Source of the DNA: an uncultured Thiotrichales bacterium
GTDB lineage: Bacteria; Pseudomonadota; Gammaproteobacteria; CAZUMV01
NCBI GenBank assembly: GCA_938041655.1
Contig: CALISW010000085.1
Span: 1-39,875 of the forward strand
Length of the DNA: 39,875 bases
Reading direction: 5' to 3'
Shown piece by piece: positions 1 through 8,076 of this stretch (position 1 is the first letter of the stretch; every line of letters begins with the position of its first letter). The notes under the pieces were generated by a model, which saw nothing but the letters and a program-made list of their open reading frames with translations, made no database searches and was not told the DNA's origin. The translations under genes and the position numbers were made by a program.

Positions 1-2813
1 CGGTAATCAAAGGTCGCATTCCATGTCGTCATGGAAGGAATGTTGTAACGCGTACCATCATTTAAGGTCAGGCCGCTTTGATAAAAACCACCTAACTTAC
101 TACCGGACAATGAAGCACCAAAATCATTATATCGCCAGCCGAGTGTCAGCAGATGCTTTTCATCCTGGTTGCCATCACGTTTAATTAAATCGGCGAAACC
201 GTCTACCGGAATGCCGGATGGCAATGCGCCACTATTCTGCGCGTCTAACAAGACTGCTGCATCACCCCCAGCTGCCTGATCAAATTTATCCAGGAAAGAG
301 CCATTGTATTTCAGCGCAAAGTCACCGAAGCTGGTATCCCAGTTGTAATACACACCGATGTCATGGCCAGCAATAGTACGACCATTCAGGTTGGCATACT
401 TGTCATTAATTTGTAATACGTCACCAGCACCACAAATACCTGCTGCTTGATACAAAGCATCTATGTCAGGATCGATTTCACTATCTCTGACCACAGCCGG
501 GTTAAATGCTGCTGCACCACAGTTATTTACTCCATTTGCCAAACGTTGCACCAAGTCCAGAATGGTGTGATTCTCTTCTCCGAACAGACCAATCGTATTT
601 TCTTTATCGATGCTCCAGTAGTCGAGCGTAAAAGTAAGGCTATCGGTGGGAGTAATAACAATACCAAGTGAAGTGTTGTCAGATTCCTCTGGTTGTAATT
701 CGCTACTTCCTTGGGCTGTTCTTTGAATGTTGTTGCGGCAATCCAGGATATCGTCAGGATCTCCGGTTGTCTGGCGCACAAAATCACAAGCAAAATCCGT
801 TCGGGTATTACTTCGAGCAACAATGTCTTCGTTGATGGTGACGAGATTCGGAGCACGAAATGCCTGTGACCAAGAGCCACGAATCAGCATTTGTTCATTC
901 GGACGCCAACCGAATGCGACCTTGCCTACTGTGGTATCACCCACGTCTGAGAAATCTTCGTAACGAAGTGCTAGTTGCAAATCGAGGGTTTCATGTAAAG
1001 GCACCTGCAATTCGCCAAATAACGAGGTGACATCACGACTACCACTATTATCAGCTGTTGGGCTTGAGTTAGCAACATCAGAAACAAACGGGAATGTATC
1101 GCCATCACGATCAGTGAAGACGATTGTGCCATCAAGACGGTCGTCACGATCATCATCAAATGACTCATCGCGATATTCAAATCCAACAAGACCAGCGATA
1201 TCACCAGCCCAACCTTTGAACAAGTCGTACTTTGAAATCTTCGCATCAATCAGAAACAGGTCTGATTCAGAGTTTCTCTTCACATCAACCAATGCCTGTT
1301 CGATATTACTTTCGACCACACCACCGCTAAACGGATTATATGCTGCCGCAGTAGGGTCATTTAGAGCAGCCTGCATCAAGGTGTTCGAAATTCGATTACG
1401 AGTAACATCATCGCGGGTTGCTTTTGACCACAAAACTGCAGTCTCCCAATCCCAACCATTGGCAAAATCGCCTCTGAAGCCCTGCAAAAGGCGATAACTA
1501 TCTGCGTCATTGTCTACTATTCTAGGAACTTCAGTGAAACGGTAATTATCTATAATTAATGCCAGTCCTTCATCTGGCACGTCAGTGCCGATGACACTAT
1601 CGGGTAACCGGTTAGGAGAACCTACTGGACCAAATGGGTTGTAATAATTCGAGGCTCCAACCTCAAGCTTCACTGCTGACAATTGACTCGATGGATGGCG
1701 ATTTAGATTGGTACTGGATTGATAGAATCCTAATTCCGTAAAACTCTCCAAGCCGCTATCGAACTCATGATTGAGATAAACGAATGCAGTAGTTCGCTCC
1801 TTCTCAGACACTAGATCGCGATTATCATTAAGATTATATCGTTCGGTACCATTACCGTCTTCATCACCACAGACTTGTGCATTGATCTCAAAAGTACAGC
1901 GTGGATCACCTGCGGGGAAAGTCTCAAACTCACCCGAAGAGTCAGTGATATCCAAGCCGCTTAAACCGCTCGCACTAGCACTGGAAACCAGGTCAAACTG
2001 CCCAAAAATTGAGTTCGCTGAAGTATTTCTGAATGACGTACTGCCTTCCCAAGGAGAGCCTGCTGGAACAAGACGTCGAAAATCCGCATCTGCCCATTTC
2101 GGATCATCTTGCGAATTCACTCGTCCATTTTGATAAAAATCAACAAATGCAGATACATTGGTTCTGCCTCCATTGAAAAACTTGCCCCACTCAATTGTTA
2201 CCCTCTGATCATCTCGTGGCAAACTTTCGTAATCACTATAACGAAAACGTAAATTCAGTCCTTCGAAATCGCTTTTCAAAACAGTATTAACAACACCAGC
2301 CACAGCGTCAGCACCGTAAATCGCAGAAGCACCATCACGCAGTATTTCGTTTCGCTCAACTCCCCAGATAGGAATTGAGTTAGAGTTTGGTGAATTAACC
2401 GGGACGAAACTTCCACCAACCTCCTCGGTTTGAAAGCCAGGGTCATTCACTAAACGTCGACCGTTCATGAGTACCAGGGTATTACCAGTACCTACGTTTC
2501 GAAGGTTGAAGGCACCCACATCACCACGTGAGGAGTTGACACCGCCACTGATGTTTTCGGCCTCATTAACAAAGTTCTGCCCATTTTCTGGCAATAGATC
2601 CAGTAACTCATCACCAGATTCGATACCGAGAATCTCAAGGTCTTCAGAGGTTGTGACAGATACTGCTAGAGCATCCGAGATATTAGCGCCCTGAATTTGG
2701 GTACCAGTAACAGTAATCTCTTCAATTTTATCGTCTTCAGCTGTAGCTGAGCCAACAAAAACAAAGCTTACCAAGAGTAATAAACCAATAAAGAGGTTGA
2801 ATCGACTAAACAT
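1..2813 (-). CDS. TonB-dependent outer-membrane receptor (3' end outside window)
   Basis: Reading leftward from an ATG at 2813, the frame stays open to the window edge for about 937 codons. The protein begins with a signal peptide (MFSRFNLFIGLLLL...SATA). A TonB-box-like segment follows (EEITVTG, about residues 30-37), then a plug domain with the usual NTLVLMNGRRLV, RDGASAIYGADAVAGVVN and FEGLNLRFRYS elements. A long beta-barrel region with aromatic-ended strands comes next, including QLALRYEDFSD and SWSQAFRAPNL. This is a substrate-specific outer-membrane transporter driven by TonB/ExbBD. The visible part ends at a late barrel strand (TTWNATFDY), so probably only the last several dozen residues are missing. 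A GGGGGA ribosome site lies just upstream of the ATG. It is divergent from a LysR gene and a D-amino acid/peptidase operon. The substrate is not evident from sequence; peptides are my inference from the neighbours. Confidence 0.93.
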   Translation of the reverse strand, partial: MFSRFNLFIGLLLLVSFVFVGSATAEDDKIEEITVTGTQIQGANISDALAVSVTTSEDLEILGIESGDELLDLLPENGQNFVNEAENISGGVNSSRGDVGAFNLRNVGTGNTLVLMNGRRLVNDPGFQTEEVGGSFVPVNSPNSNSIPIWGVERNEILRDGASAIYGADAVAGVVNTVLKSDFEGLNLRFRYSDYESLPRDDQRVTIEWGKFFNGGRTNVSAFVDFYQNGRVNSQDDPKWADADFRRLVPAGSPWEGSTSFRNTSANSIFGQFDLVSSASASGLSGLDITDSSGEFETFPAGDPRCTFEINAQVCGDEDGNGTERYNLNDNRDLVSEKERTTAFVYLNHEFDSGLESFTELGFYQSSTNLNRHPSSQLSAVKLEVGASNYYNPFGPVGSPNRLPDSVIGTDVPDEGLALIIDNYRFTEVPRIVDNDADSYRLLQGFRGDFANGWDWETAVLWSKATRDDVTRNRISNTLMQAALNDPTAAAYNPFSGGVVESNIEQALVDVKRNSESDLFLIDAKISKYDLFKGWAGDIAGLVGFEYRDESFDDDRDDRLDGTIVFTDRDGDTFPFVSDVANSSPTADNSGSRDVTSLFGELQVPLHETLDLQLALRYEDFSDVGDTTVGKVAFGWRPNEQMLIRGSWSQAFRAPNLVTINEDIVARSNTRTDFACDFVRQTTGDPDDILDCRNNIQRTAQGSSELQPEESDNTSLGIVITPTDSLTFTLDYWSIDKENTIGLFGEENHTILDLVQRLANGVNNCGAAAFNPAVVRDSEIDPDIDALYQAAGICGAGDVLQINDKYANLNGRTIAGHDIGVYYNWDTSFGDFALKYNGSFLDKFDQAAGGDAAVLLDAQNSGALPSGIPVDGFADLIKRDGNQDEKHLLTLGWRYNDFGASLSGSKLGGFYQSGLTLNDGTRYNIPSMTTWNATFDY

Positions 2814-2962
2814 AAATCCCCCGTGCATCTGTGCACTGTAGTTATAAGTGTTGTGACTTCTCAGCAGCATAATAACTGAGCCAAAATACCAAATACAGCA
2901 TTCCGGCAACTGCTTTCTTGCATGAAATGTATCGCCACTGGAACTTCTATACCAATAGCATC

Positions 2963-3013
2963 TTTACGGTAGTCTATAACCCAAGGTTATATACACGATA
3001 AATATACCGTAAA
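2963..3013. promoter_or_regulatory. Nested inverted repeats in the receptor/lysR divergent promoter
   Basis: The 208 bp between the receptor and lysR contain two dyads. The inner one is TATAACC-CAA-GGTTATA (2975-2991, perfect 7-bp arms, 3-bp spacer), which contains a symmetric T-N11-A core (T2977, A2989) as in LysR-type operators. The outer one is TTTACGGTA (2963-2971) with TACCGTAAA (3005-3013), perfect 9-bp arms flanking the inner dyad. The likely user is the adjacent LysR protein, acting on itself and on the divergent receptor gene. The repeats are directly visible; their function is inferred. Confidence 0.55.
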
Positions 3014-3021
3014 CTGTCTCA

Positions 3022-3921
3022 ATGAGGTTACGACAAATCGAAGTATTCCATGCTGTTTACGCAACTGGCTCTGTCAGTAAAGCGGCTGAATTACTGCATG
3101 TTTCACAACCTTCTATATCAAAAGTACTGCGTCATACAGAAGATGTACTAGGTTTCTTACTGTTCGAGCGTAGTGGCGGTAAATTAATTCCCACACGCGA
3201 AGCTGAAAACTTGTTTCAAGCGGCCACGCAAGTACAACAACAAGTGGATTCTCTGAATGATCGTGTACGTCAGATTAGCCGGGACAAGGTTGAAAGCCTG
3301 AGTATTGCGATGACTCCAGGCATAGGTTTATCGGTAGGCCCAGAAGCCATGGCTATATTTCATCAAGAAGTACCTGAGATCGCGCTGGAAGCCCAGACAC
3401 TACATTACAAAGATACTATCGAAGGAATATTAAACGGGAATATCGATATTGGTCTGGTATACGAACCCTACCCGCATGCCGGGATCAGCCGGGTAAATCT
3501 TGCAACTGCAGAATTTGTCTGTGTGACAGCCATTAATCATAAGTTAAGCGATAAGAACACAATTCATTATTCAGATTTGATGCAGGAAAAAATCATCAAC
3601 CTAAGCTCCAGAGACCCACTAGGCAAACTATTGCAAGCCTGTCTGGAAAAGCACCAACTAAAATCAAACCACAACATCACTGCAAACACCTATCATATTG
3701 CAAAGACACTGGCAGCCAAGAATGTCGGGGTTGCCTTAGTTGATGAACTCACAGCCCAATCCCAACAAACTGAGAACGTCCAGCTCCATCGGTTTAGTGA
3801 TCCTTTAAATTTTTCTGTCACCGCCGTACTCGCCGACAAAAACTTACGTTCCCGCTCCGAATCACGCTTTCTTGAAATCACCACAGAAGTCATTAACAAA
3901 ATCACAGCACACTTAGACTAG
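3022..3921 (+). CDS. LysR family transcriptional regulator
   Basis: A 299-residue protein of normal LysR length. The N-terminal winged helix-turn-helix is clear: LRQIEVFHAVYATGSVSKAA, then LHVSQPSISKVLRHTE and LLFER (about residues 3-60). It is followed by a linker helix and a two-lobed periplasmic-binding-protein-like effector domain (about 90-295). LysR proteins bind T-N11-A dyads and usually control a divergent or downstream target in response to a small ligand. Here a receptor gene lies divergent and dadA starts 99 bp downstream on the same strand, so it probably controls both. The ligand may be a D-amino acid or a peptide-derived compound (inference). No strong Shine-Dalgarno sequence precedes the ATG. 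The following ORF could be co-transcribed or have its own promoter; a 10-bp palindrome ACGTTAACGT at 3986-3995 lies in that gap. Confidence 0.92.
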   Translation: MRLRQIEVFHAVYATGSVSKAAELLHVSQPSISKVLRHTEDVLGFLLFERSGGKLIPTREAENLFQAATQVQQQVDSLNDRVRQISRDKVESLSIAMTPGIGLSVGPEAMAIFHQEVPEIALEAQTLHYKDTIEGILNGNIDIGLVYEPYPHAGISRVNLATAEFVCVTAINHKLSDKNTIHYSDLMQEKIINLSSRDPLGKLLQACLEKHQLKSNHNITANTYHIAKTLAAKNVGVALVDELTAQSQQTENVQLHRFSDPLNFSVTAVLADKNLRSRSESRFLEITTEVINKITAHLD

Positions 3922-4020
3922 ACGCCACTATAACCTCTAGCTATACGATACCCACAGGATGTTATTTGTCTGATTGTCTTTGCCTACGTTAACGTTTAAG
4001 AAAAGGCGAGAGAGTACGCG

Positions 4021-5226
4021 GTGAAAGTTATAGTTATAGGTGCGGGAGTCATTGGTGTGACCACCGCATGGTCTCTGGCTAATGATGGACACCAGGTAAC
4101 AATACTTGAGGAACAATCTGAAGTTGCCGCTGTGAGCAGTAATGCTAATGGCGGCCAACTATCTTACGACTTCGCCTCTCCAATGGCCTCACCTGAACTG
4201 CTCACCAAAATCCCTAAGCTTTTATTCAACAGTGACTCAGCATTTCGCATAAAACATCCAATCTCACGAGAATTTTTAAGCTGGTCACAACATTTTATCC
4301 GCCAGTGTTTCCCGGGTAACTATCGGCTATCAAGCAGCAAACTTAAAGAGCTAGCCAAAAAATCCGGTCAGGTACTTGAAGAAATTATCGCCACATCTAA
4401 CACGCAATTTGGCCACCGTCGTGCAGGTAAACTAGTCATCTACACAAAAACCAGCGCTTTTGAACGCACCAAAAGGTTGTTGGGAAAAAGCTCGACTAAT
4501 GGACAAGTAATTCTTGACCAACAAGCATGCCTAGAAAAAGAACCCACCTTACGACAATGTGGAACACCCGTTGTTGGTGGCGTGCTTGCTGCAGTAGACG
4601 CAGTTGGCGATGCAGCCTTGTTTAGCCAGTCCCTGGCCGCAGATGCCCAGCAGCGATTTAATACCACTCTAAGCCTCAACACCCAAGTGCAACGTTTGGA
4701 TATACACGACAACAAAATCCAAGCAGTACATACGAACAAGAGTGAATTTAAAAACCCTGATATGGTGGTTTTCTGCACCGGAGAGAATACAAACCTACTT
4801 CAAAATTGTGGCGTCCCATTACGCATCTACCCGGTTCGAGGATATAGCAAAACGTTTACACCAGGAACACAGGTTCCTGAAGTTGCGATAACCGACCACG
4901 ATAAAAAGTTAGTCTACTCCCGCATCGGAGACAAAGTCAGAGTTGCGGGCTTTGCTGACTTTGGTCATTTTTCAAAAGAGCATGATGAACAACGACTTGA
5001 TATGCTTACGAATCAAGCCAAAGCGATGTTCCCCAAGATTGCGGACTATCAAGCAAGCTCGAGTTCCTGGTCAGGTAACCGCCCTGCCACACCAGACAAC
5101 TTACCTGTTGTTGGCCCAACCTCAATCAAGAATCTCTATTTGAATATGGGTCATGGTATGTTTGGCTGGACTCTGGCAGCTATCACTGCACAACAACTTG
5201 TAGAGCAGGTACAAAAACATGCATAA
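4021..5226 (+). CDS. dadA: D-amino acid dehydrogenase (DadA-like FAD oxidoreductase)
   Basis: A 401-residue FAD-dependent oxidoreductase starting at GTG (4021), preceded by a GAGAG ribosome site. The N-terminal Rossmann dinucleotide motif GAGVIG is at residues 7-12 (KVIVIGAGVIGVTTAW). It is followed by SSNANGGQLSYDFASPMASP, which matches the SAANAGQ..PGYAAPWAAPG region of DadA. The C-terminus shows the family WSGNRPATPDNLPVVGPT and NMGHGMFGWT elements. DadA oxidatively deaminates D-amino acids, classically D-alanine, to 2-oxo acids and ammonia at the inner membrane, passing electrons to the respiratory chain. The next gene overlaps its end by 8 nt, so the three downstream genes form one transcription unit. 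It is about 30 residues shorter than E. coli DadA. Exact substrate range is not predictable; another D-amino acid or an imino acid is possible. Confidence 0.85.
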   Translation: MKVIVIGAGVIGVTTAWSLANDGHQVTILEEQSEVAAVSSNANGGQLSYDFASPMASPELLTKIPKLLFNSDSAFRIKHPISREFLSWSQHFIRQCFPGNYRLSSSKLKELAKKSGQVLEEIIATSNTQFGHRRAGKLVIYTKTSAFERTKRLLGKSSTNGQVILDQQACLEKEPTLRQCGTPVVGGVLAAVDAVGDAALFSQSLAADAQQRFNTTLSLNTQVQRLDIHDNKIQAVHTNKSEFKNPDMVVFCTGENTNLLQNCGVPLRIYPVRGYSKTFTPGTQVPEVAITDHDKKLVYSRIGDKVRVAGFADFGHFSKEHDEQRLDMLTNQAKAMFPKIADYQASSSSWSGNRPATPDNLPVVGPTSIKNLYLNMGHGMFGWTLAAITAQQLVEQVQKHA

Positions 5227-6412
5227 CATAAAACCAATCAGTGCTTTACTCTTGATTATCTTGGTCTGTGCATGTGCACATCAAGCACCCAAGGGATTGA
5301 GCTATAGCTCTCCATGTGAAACCTCGCTTGCATCTCTGGACACAAAATTTTCTGGCGCAGGCATGCATGGCTGCAAGGTGTTAGATGAGCAAACTTTTCT
5401 TATCTACATCACCCCGGAAGATGAACCACCGATCAATCCCAGCCCCTGGTACGCTTTTAGATTAAACCCAAAACAAGCCGCTACAATAAACGTACGCTTG
5501 AAATACGCTGGATATGATCATCGCTACCAACCGAAATTGAGTGAAGATCTTCAAAGCTGGCGCCGATTAACACCAGAAGAAATAGTTAGACAAAAAAAGA
5601 CTAACGCCGAGATCAAGCTTCAGTTAACAGACAAACCTGTTTTTGTCAGTGGCCAAGAGTTACTAACGACTGAAAATTACGACACGTGGATGGATAAAAT
5701 CTCATCAGCGACACGAGCGCCTGTCAGCATCATTGGAAAATCCTTAAAAGGCCGTGATATCAAAATGCTCTACAGTCCTGCGAGTGAAAAAACCAATAAC
5801 ACTATCGTGTTGGTTGGCAGACAACACCCTCCCGAAGTAACAGGAGCATTAGCCATGCGTAGTTTTGTAACGACCTTGATGTTGAATGAGGAAATCGCCA
5901 ATCAGTTTAGAGAGAAATTCAATATAGTCGCTGTGCCGTTTATGAATCCTGATGGTGTTGAACTAGGTCACTGGCGACACAATACTGGCGGCATGGACCT
6001 GAACCGGGACTGGGGACCATTTTCACAACCTGAAACCCAGGCAATAAAGAACTTGCTGGATGAACTGGTTGATAATCAGGGACAGAAGCTGGTTTTATTT
6101 CTCGATTTTCACTCGACTAATCGAAATGTGTTTTATACACAAACCAAGGAAGATGAAAGTACTAGCTATGACTTTACCGGTAACTGGCTAAAAAATGCGA
6201 GAGCAAGATTACCGGAGTATGAATTTGAACGCGCCGAGAGACACAATTCAGACTTGGCAACTTCTAAAAACTATATGTACGCCCGCTTCAATATACCGGC
6301 TATCACTTACGAACTAGGGGATGAGACTGACCGAAAACTTATTCAAACCTCCGGCAAAGTATTCGCAGAAGAAATGATGAAGCTGTTGCTGGAACATGAA
6401 ACAGAAAAATGA
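5219..6412 (+). CDS. M14 family zinc carboxypeptidase, predicted lipoprotein
   Basis: A 397-residue protein with a lipoprotein signal peptide; the lipobox VCAC puts the lipidated Cys at residue 19, with Ala at +2, which favours the outer membrane. An N-terminal beta-sandwich-like domain (about 40-130, with SPWYAFRLN and GYDHRYQPKLSED) resembles the N-domain of bacterial cytosolic-carboxypeptidase-like M14 enzymes. The peptidase domain has zinc ligands H203 and E206 (RQHPPEVTG) and H298 (DFHST), the substrate-binding N262-R263 (MDLNRDWG) and catalytic E365 (ITYELGDE). It should remove C-terminal residues from peptides in the periplasm. Its start lies inside the end of dadA (8-nt overlap) and its stop overlaps the next start (ATGA), so translation is probably coupled. 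The scissile residue, including whether D-residues are accepted, is unknown. Confidence 0.88.
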   Translation: MHNIKPISALLLIILVCACAHQAPKGLSYSSPCETSLASLDTKFSGAGMHGCKVLDEQTFLIYITPEDEPPINPSPWYAFRLNPKQAATINVRLKYAGYDHRYQPKLSEDLQSWRRLTPEEIVRQKKTNAEIKLQLTDKPVFVSGQELLTTENYDTWMDKISSATRAPVSIIGKSLKGRDIKMLYSPASEKTNNTIVLVGRQHPPEVTGALAMRSFVTTLMLNEEIANQFREKFNIVAVPFMNPDGVELGHWRHNTGGMDLNRDWGPFSQPETQAIKNLLDELVDNQGQKLVLFLDFHSTNRNVFYTQTKEDESTSYDFTGNWLKNARARLPEYEFERAERHNSDLATSKNYMYARFNIPAITYELGDETDRKLIQTSGKVFAEEMMKLLLEHETEK

Positions 6413-7977
6413 AGATTAAACTAATAGCTCTACTCAGCTGTGTTTGGCTAACAAGCTGCGCCACACAACCTCTCTCTATCGTTACTCATGATTTACTAAT
6501 TACCAATGGCACGCTTTATGACGGCACCAATAGTCCCGGTAAGCGACTGGATATCGCTGTAACCGGAGATGAAATAACCTTTATAGGCGATGCGACAGCT
6601 AGCGGGATACTCGCGCGTGAGACTCTAGATGTAACCGGCCTTATTGTTGCACCAGGCTTTATTGATCCGCACACTCATACGCTAGACGACCTCTCAAATA
6701 CCAAAACCAGTAGCAACATCAATTATCTAACACAAGGTGTCACTACAGTAATTACTGGCAATGATGGTCGTGGACCAGTCGAGGTTGGTAAAACCTTAAG
6801 CATATTTAATCAAGTTGGAATTGGCACCAATGCTGGCCTGCTAACCGGCCATGGCACGATACGTCAAAACATACTGGGCAAAGAAAATAGAGCTCCAAGT
6901 ACAGAAGAACTCAGTGCAATGAAAAAGTTACTGGGATCAGCCATGTCTGAAGGATCATATGGCCTATCAACCGGTCTATATTACGTCCCAGGTAGTTATG
7001 CAGACACAGATGAAATTATAGAGTTAACAAAGACACTTGGATCAACTGGTGGTATATACGAAAGCCACATCAGAGATGAGAGTACATACTCAGTGGGGCT
7101 GGAAGCTGCGGTTGAAGAAGTGATCAAGATTGGCCGGCAAACCAATGTTCCTGTGCATGTTTCCCACATCAAGGCACTCGGTGTCGATGTATGGGATCGA
7201 AGCGACAAAATTATTGAAATGATAAATGACGCCAGAGGTAATGGTGTACAAATAACCGCAGATCAATACCCTTGGAGTGCTTCAGGCACCGGAATTGCAA
7301 ATGCACTAATTCCTAATTGGGCTAAAGCAGATTCAACAGAGTTGTTATACCAGAGACTTCAAGATACAAAGCTGGCCGACAAACTGAATAGCGAGATCAA
7401 GGAGAATTTACGTATTAGAGGTGGCGCTAAATCTCTTTTAATCACTGACGGTAATCCTGAGTACATTGGAAAAACACTGGAGCTGGTTGCCCAGGAAATC
7501 GAAATGTCAGAGCTAGAGACTGCAAAATTCATTGTTCTGAACGGGGATGCTCGTGTCGCTTCATTCAACATGCAGGAAAGTGATATAGAGAATTTCATGC
7601 AACAGCCCTGGGTGATGACCAGCTCGGATGGCTCCACTGGCCATCCACGTAAATATGGTAGCTTCCCCAGAAAATATGACCGCTATGTCTCTGCAAAAAA
7701 AGTATTAAACCTGGGTGAATTCATACACAAGAGCACGGGGCTTACCGCTGATACATTTTCGATATGCAAGCGAGGCTATTTACGCCCGGGGTATTACGCC
7801 GACATTATTGTGTTTAATCCAGATGAATTATCAGAACGCGCGACATTTTCAGAACCAAAACTACTTAGCCAGGGTATTGTGCATGTAATCGTTAATGGTA
7901 TATCTGCGATAACTGATTCCACCTACACTGACGTCAAAAATGGCCGGCCTCTCAAACATGGCGACTGTAGCAATTAA
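6409..7977 (+). CDS. D-aminoacylase-like amidohydrolase, predicted lipoprotein
   Basis: A 522-residue amidohydrolase of the N-acyl-D-amino-acid deacylase group. The signal peptide ends in lipobox LTSC (Cys17, Ala at +2), so it is probably anchored in the outer membrane; classical D-aminoacylases are cytoplasmic. The TIM-barrel metal residues are visible: H88 and H90 (DPHTH), H220 (YESHIRDE), H253 (VHVSHIKALG) and the catalytic Asp D407 (TSSDGSTGHP). The position that holds a zinc-binding Cys in classical enzymes (GNCG) is Asp here (GNDG, D119). The C-terminus closes with the usual composite beta-domain (RPGYYADIIVFNPDEL). Such enzymes hydrolyse N-acyl-D-amino acids to the free D-amino acid, which fits the DadA three genes upstream. 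It overlaps the M14 gene by 4 nt. Substrate could equally be another amide or D-dipeptide. Confidence 0.85.
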   Translation: MKIKLIALLSCVWLTSCATQPLSIVTHDLLITNGTLYDGTNSPGKRLDIAVTGDEITFIGDATASGILARETLDVTGLIVAPGFIDPHTHTLDDLSNTKTSSNINYLTQGVTTVITGNDGRGPVEVGKTLSIFNQVGIGTNAGLLTGHGTIRQNILGKENRAPSTEELSAMKKLLGSAMSEGSYGLSTGLYYVPGSYADTDEIIELTKTLGSTGGIYESHIRDESTYSVGLEAAVEEVIKIGRQTNVPVHVSHIKALGVDVWDRSDKIIEMINDARGNGVQITADQYPWSASGTGIANALIPNWAKADSTELLYQRLQDTKLADKLNSEIKENLRIRGGAKSLLITDGNPEYIGKTLELVAQEIEMSELETAKFIVLNGDARVASFNMQESDIENFMQQPWVMTSSDGSTGHPRKYGSFPRKYDRYVSAKKVLNLGEFIHKSTGLTADTFSICKRGYLRPGYYADIIVFNPDELSERATFSEPKLLSQGIVHVIVNGISAITDSTYTDVKNGRPLKHGDCSN

Positions 7978-8029
7978 TTTACTCCATCTCCTTATAAGCT
8001 AAGGTCTCTCAGTACGCTTGCAGCAGTAA

Positions 8030-8053
8030 TAGCATCAATGCTAGAACTAGCAT
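8030..8053. promoter_or_regulatory. Alternating TAGCAT half-site array upstream of quinone oxidoreductase
   Basis: In the 99-bp gap after the D-aminoacylase gene there are three half-sites in alternating orientation: TAGCAT (8030-8035), CA, ATGCTAG (8038-8044), AA, CTAGCAT (8047-8053). The two right-hand sites form a perfect 7-bp inverted repeat with a 2-nt spacer, and the left and middle form a perfect 6-bp one, also with a 2-nt spacer. The array ends 23 bp before the ATG at 8077 and has no following T-run, so an operator is more likely than a terminator. The cognate regulator is unknown. Confidence 0.45.
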
Positions 8054-8076
8054 CTAACTAACAACCTTGTCTTACT

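Noticed and set aside
1027-1497. A 156-codon rightward open frame, with other rightward frames at 727-963, 1882-2133 and 2467-2694
   Set aside because: They lie antisense to the continuous TonB-receptor frame, which has clear family motifs throughout; the encoded peptides are Ser/Arg-rich and resemble nothing.
2823-2836. Small inverted repeat GTGCA-TCTG-TGCAC in the receptor leader
   Set aside because: Five-base arms are weak evidence and common by chance; it overlaps the ribosome-site region but no function can be supported.
3986-3995. Palindrome ACGTTAACGT upstream of dadA
   Set aside because: Only 10 bp and AT-rich in the centre; too short on its own to call an operator, so it is mentioned only in the lysR entry.
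7978-8029. Possible terminator after the D-aminoacylase operon
   Set aside because: No GC-rich stem with a T-run was seen; the only strong dyads are the TAGCAT sites, which lack a T-run.
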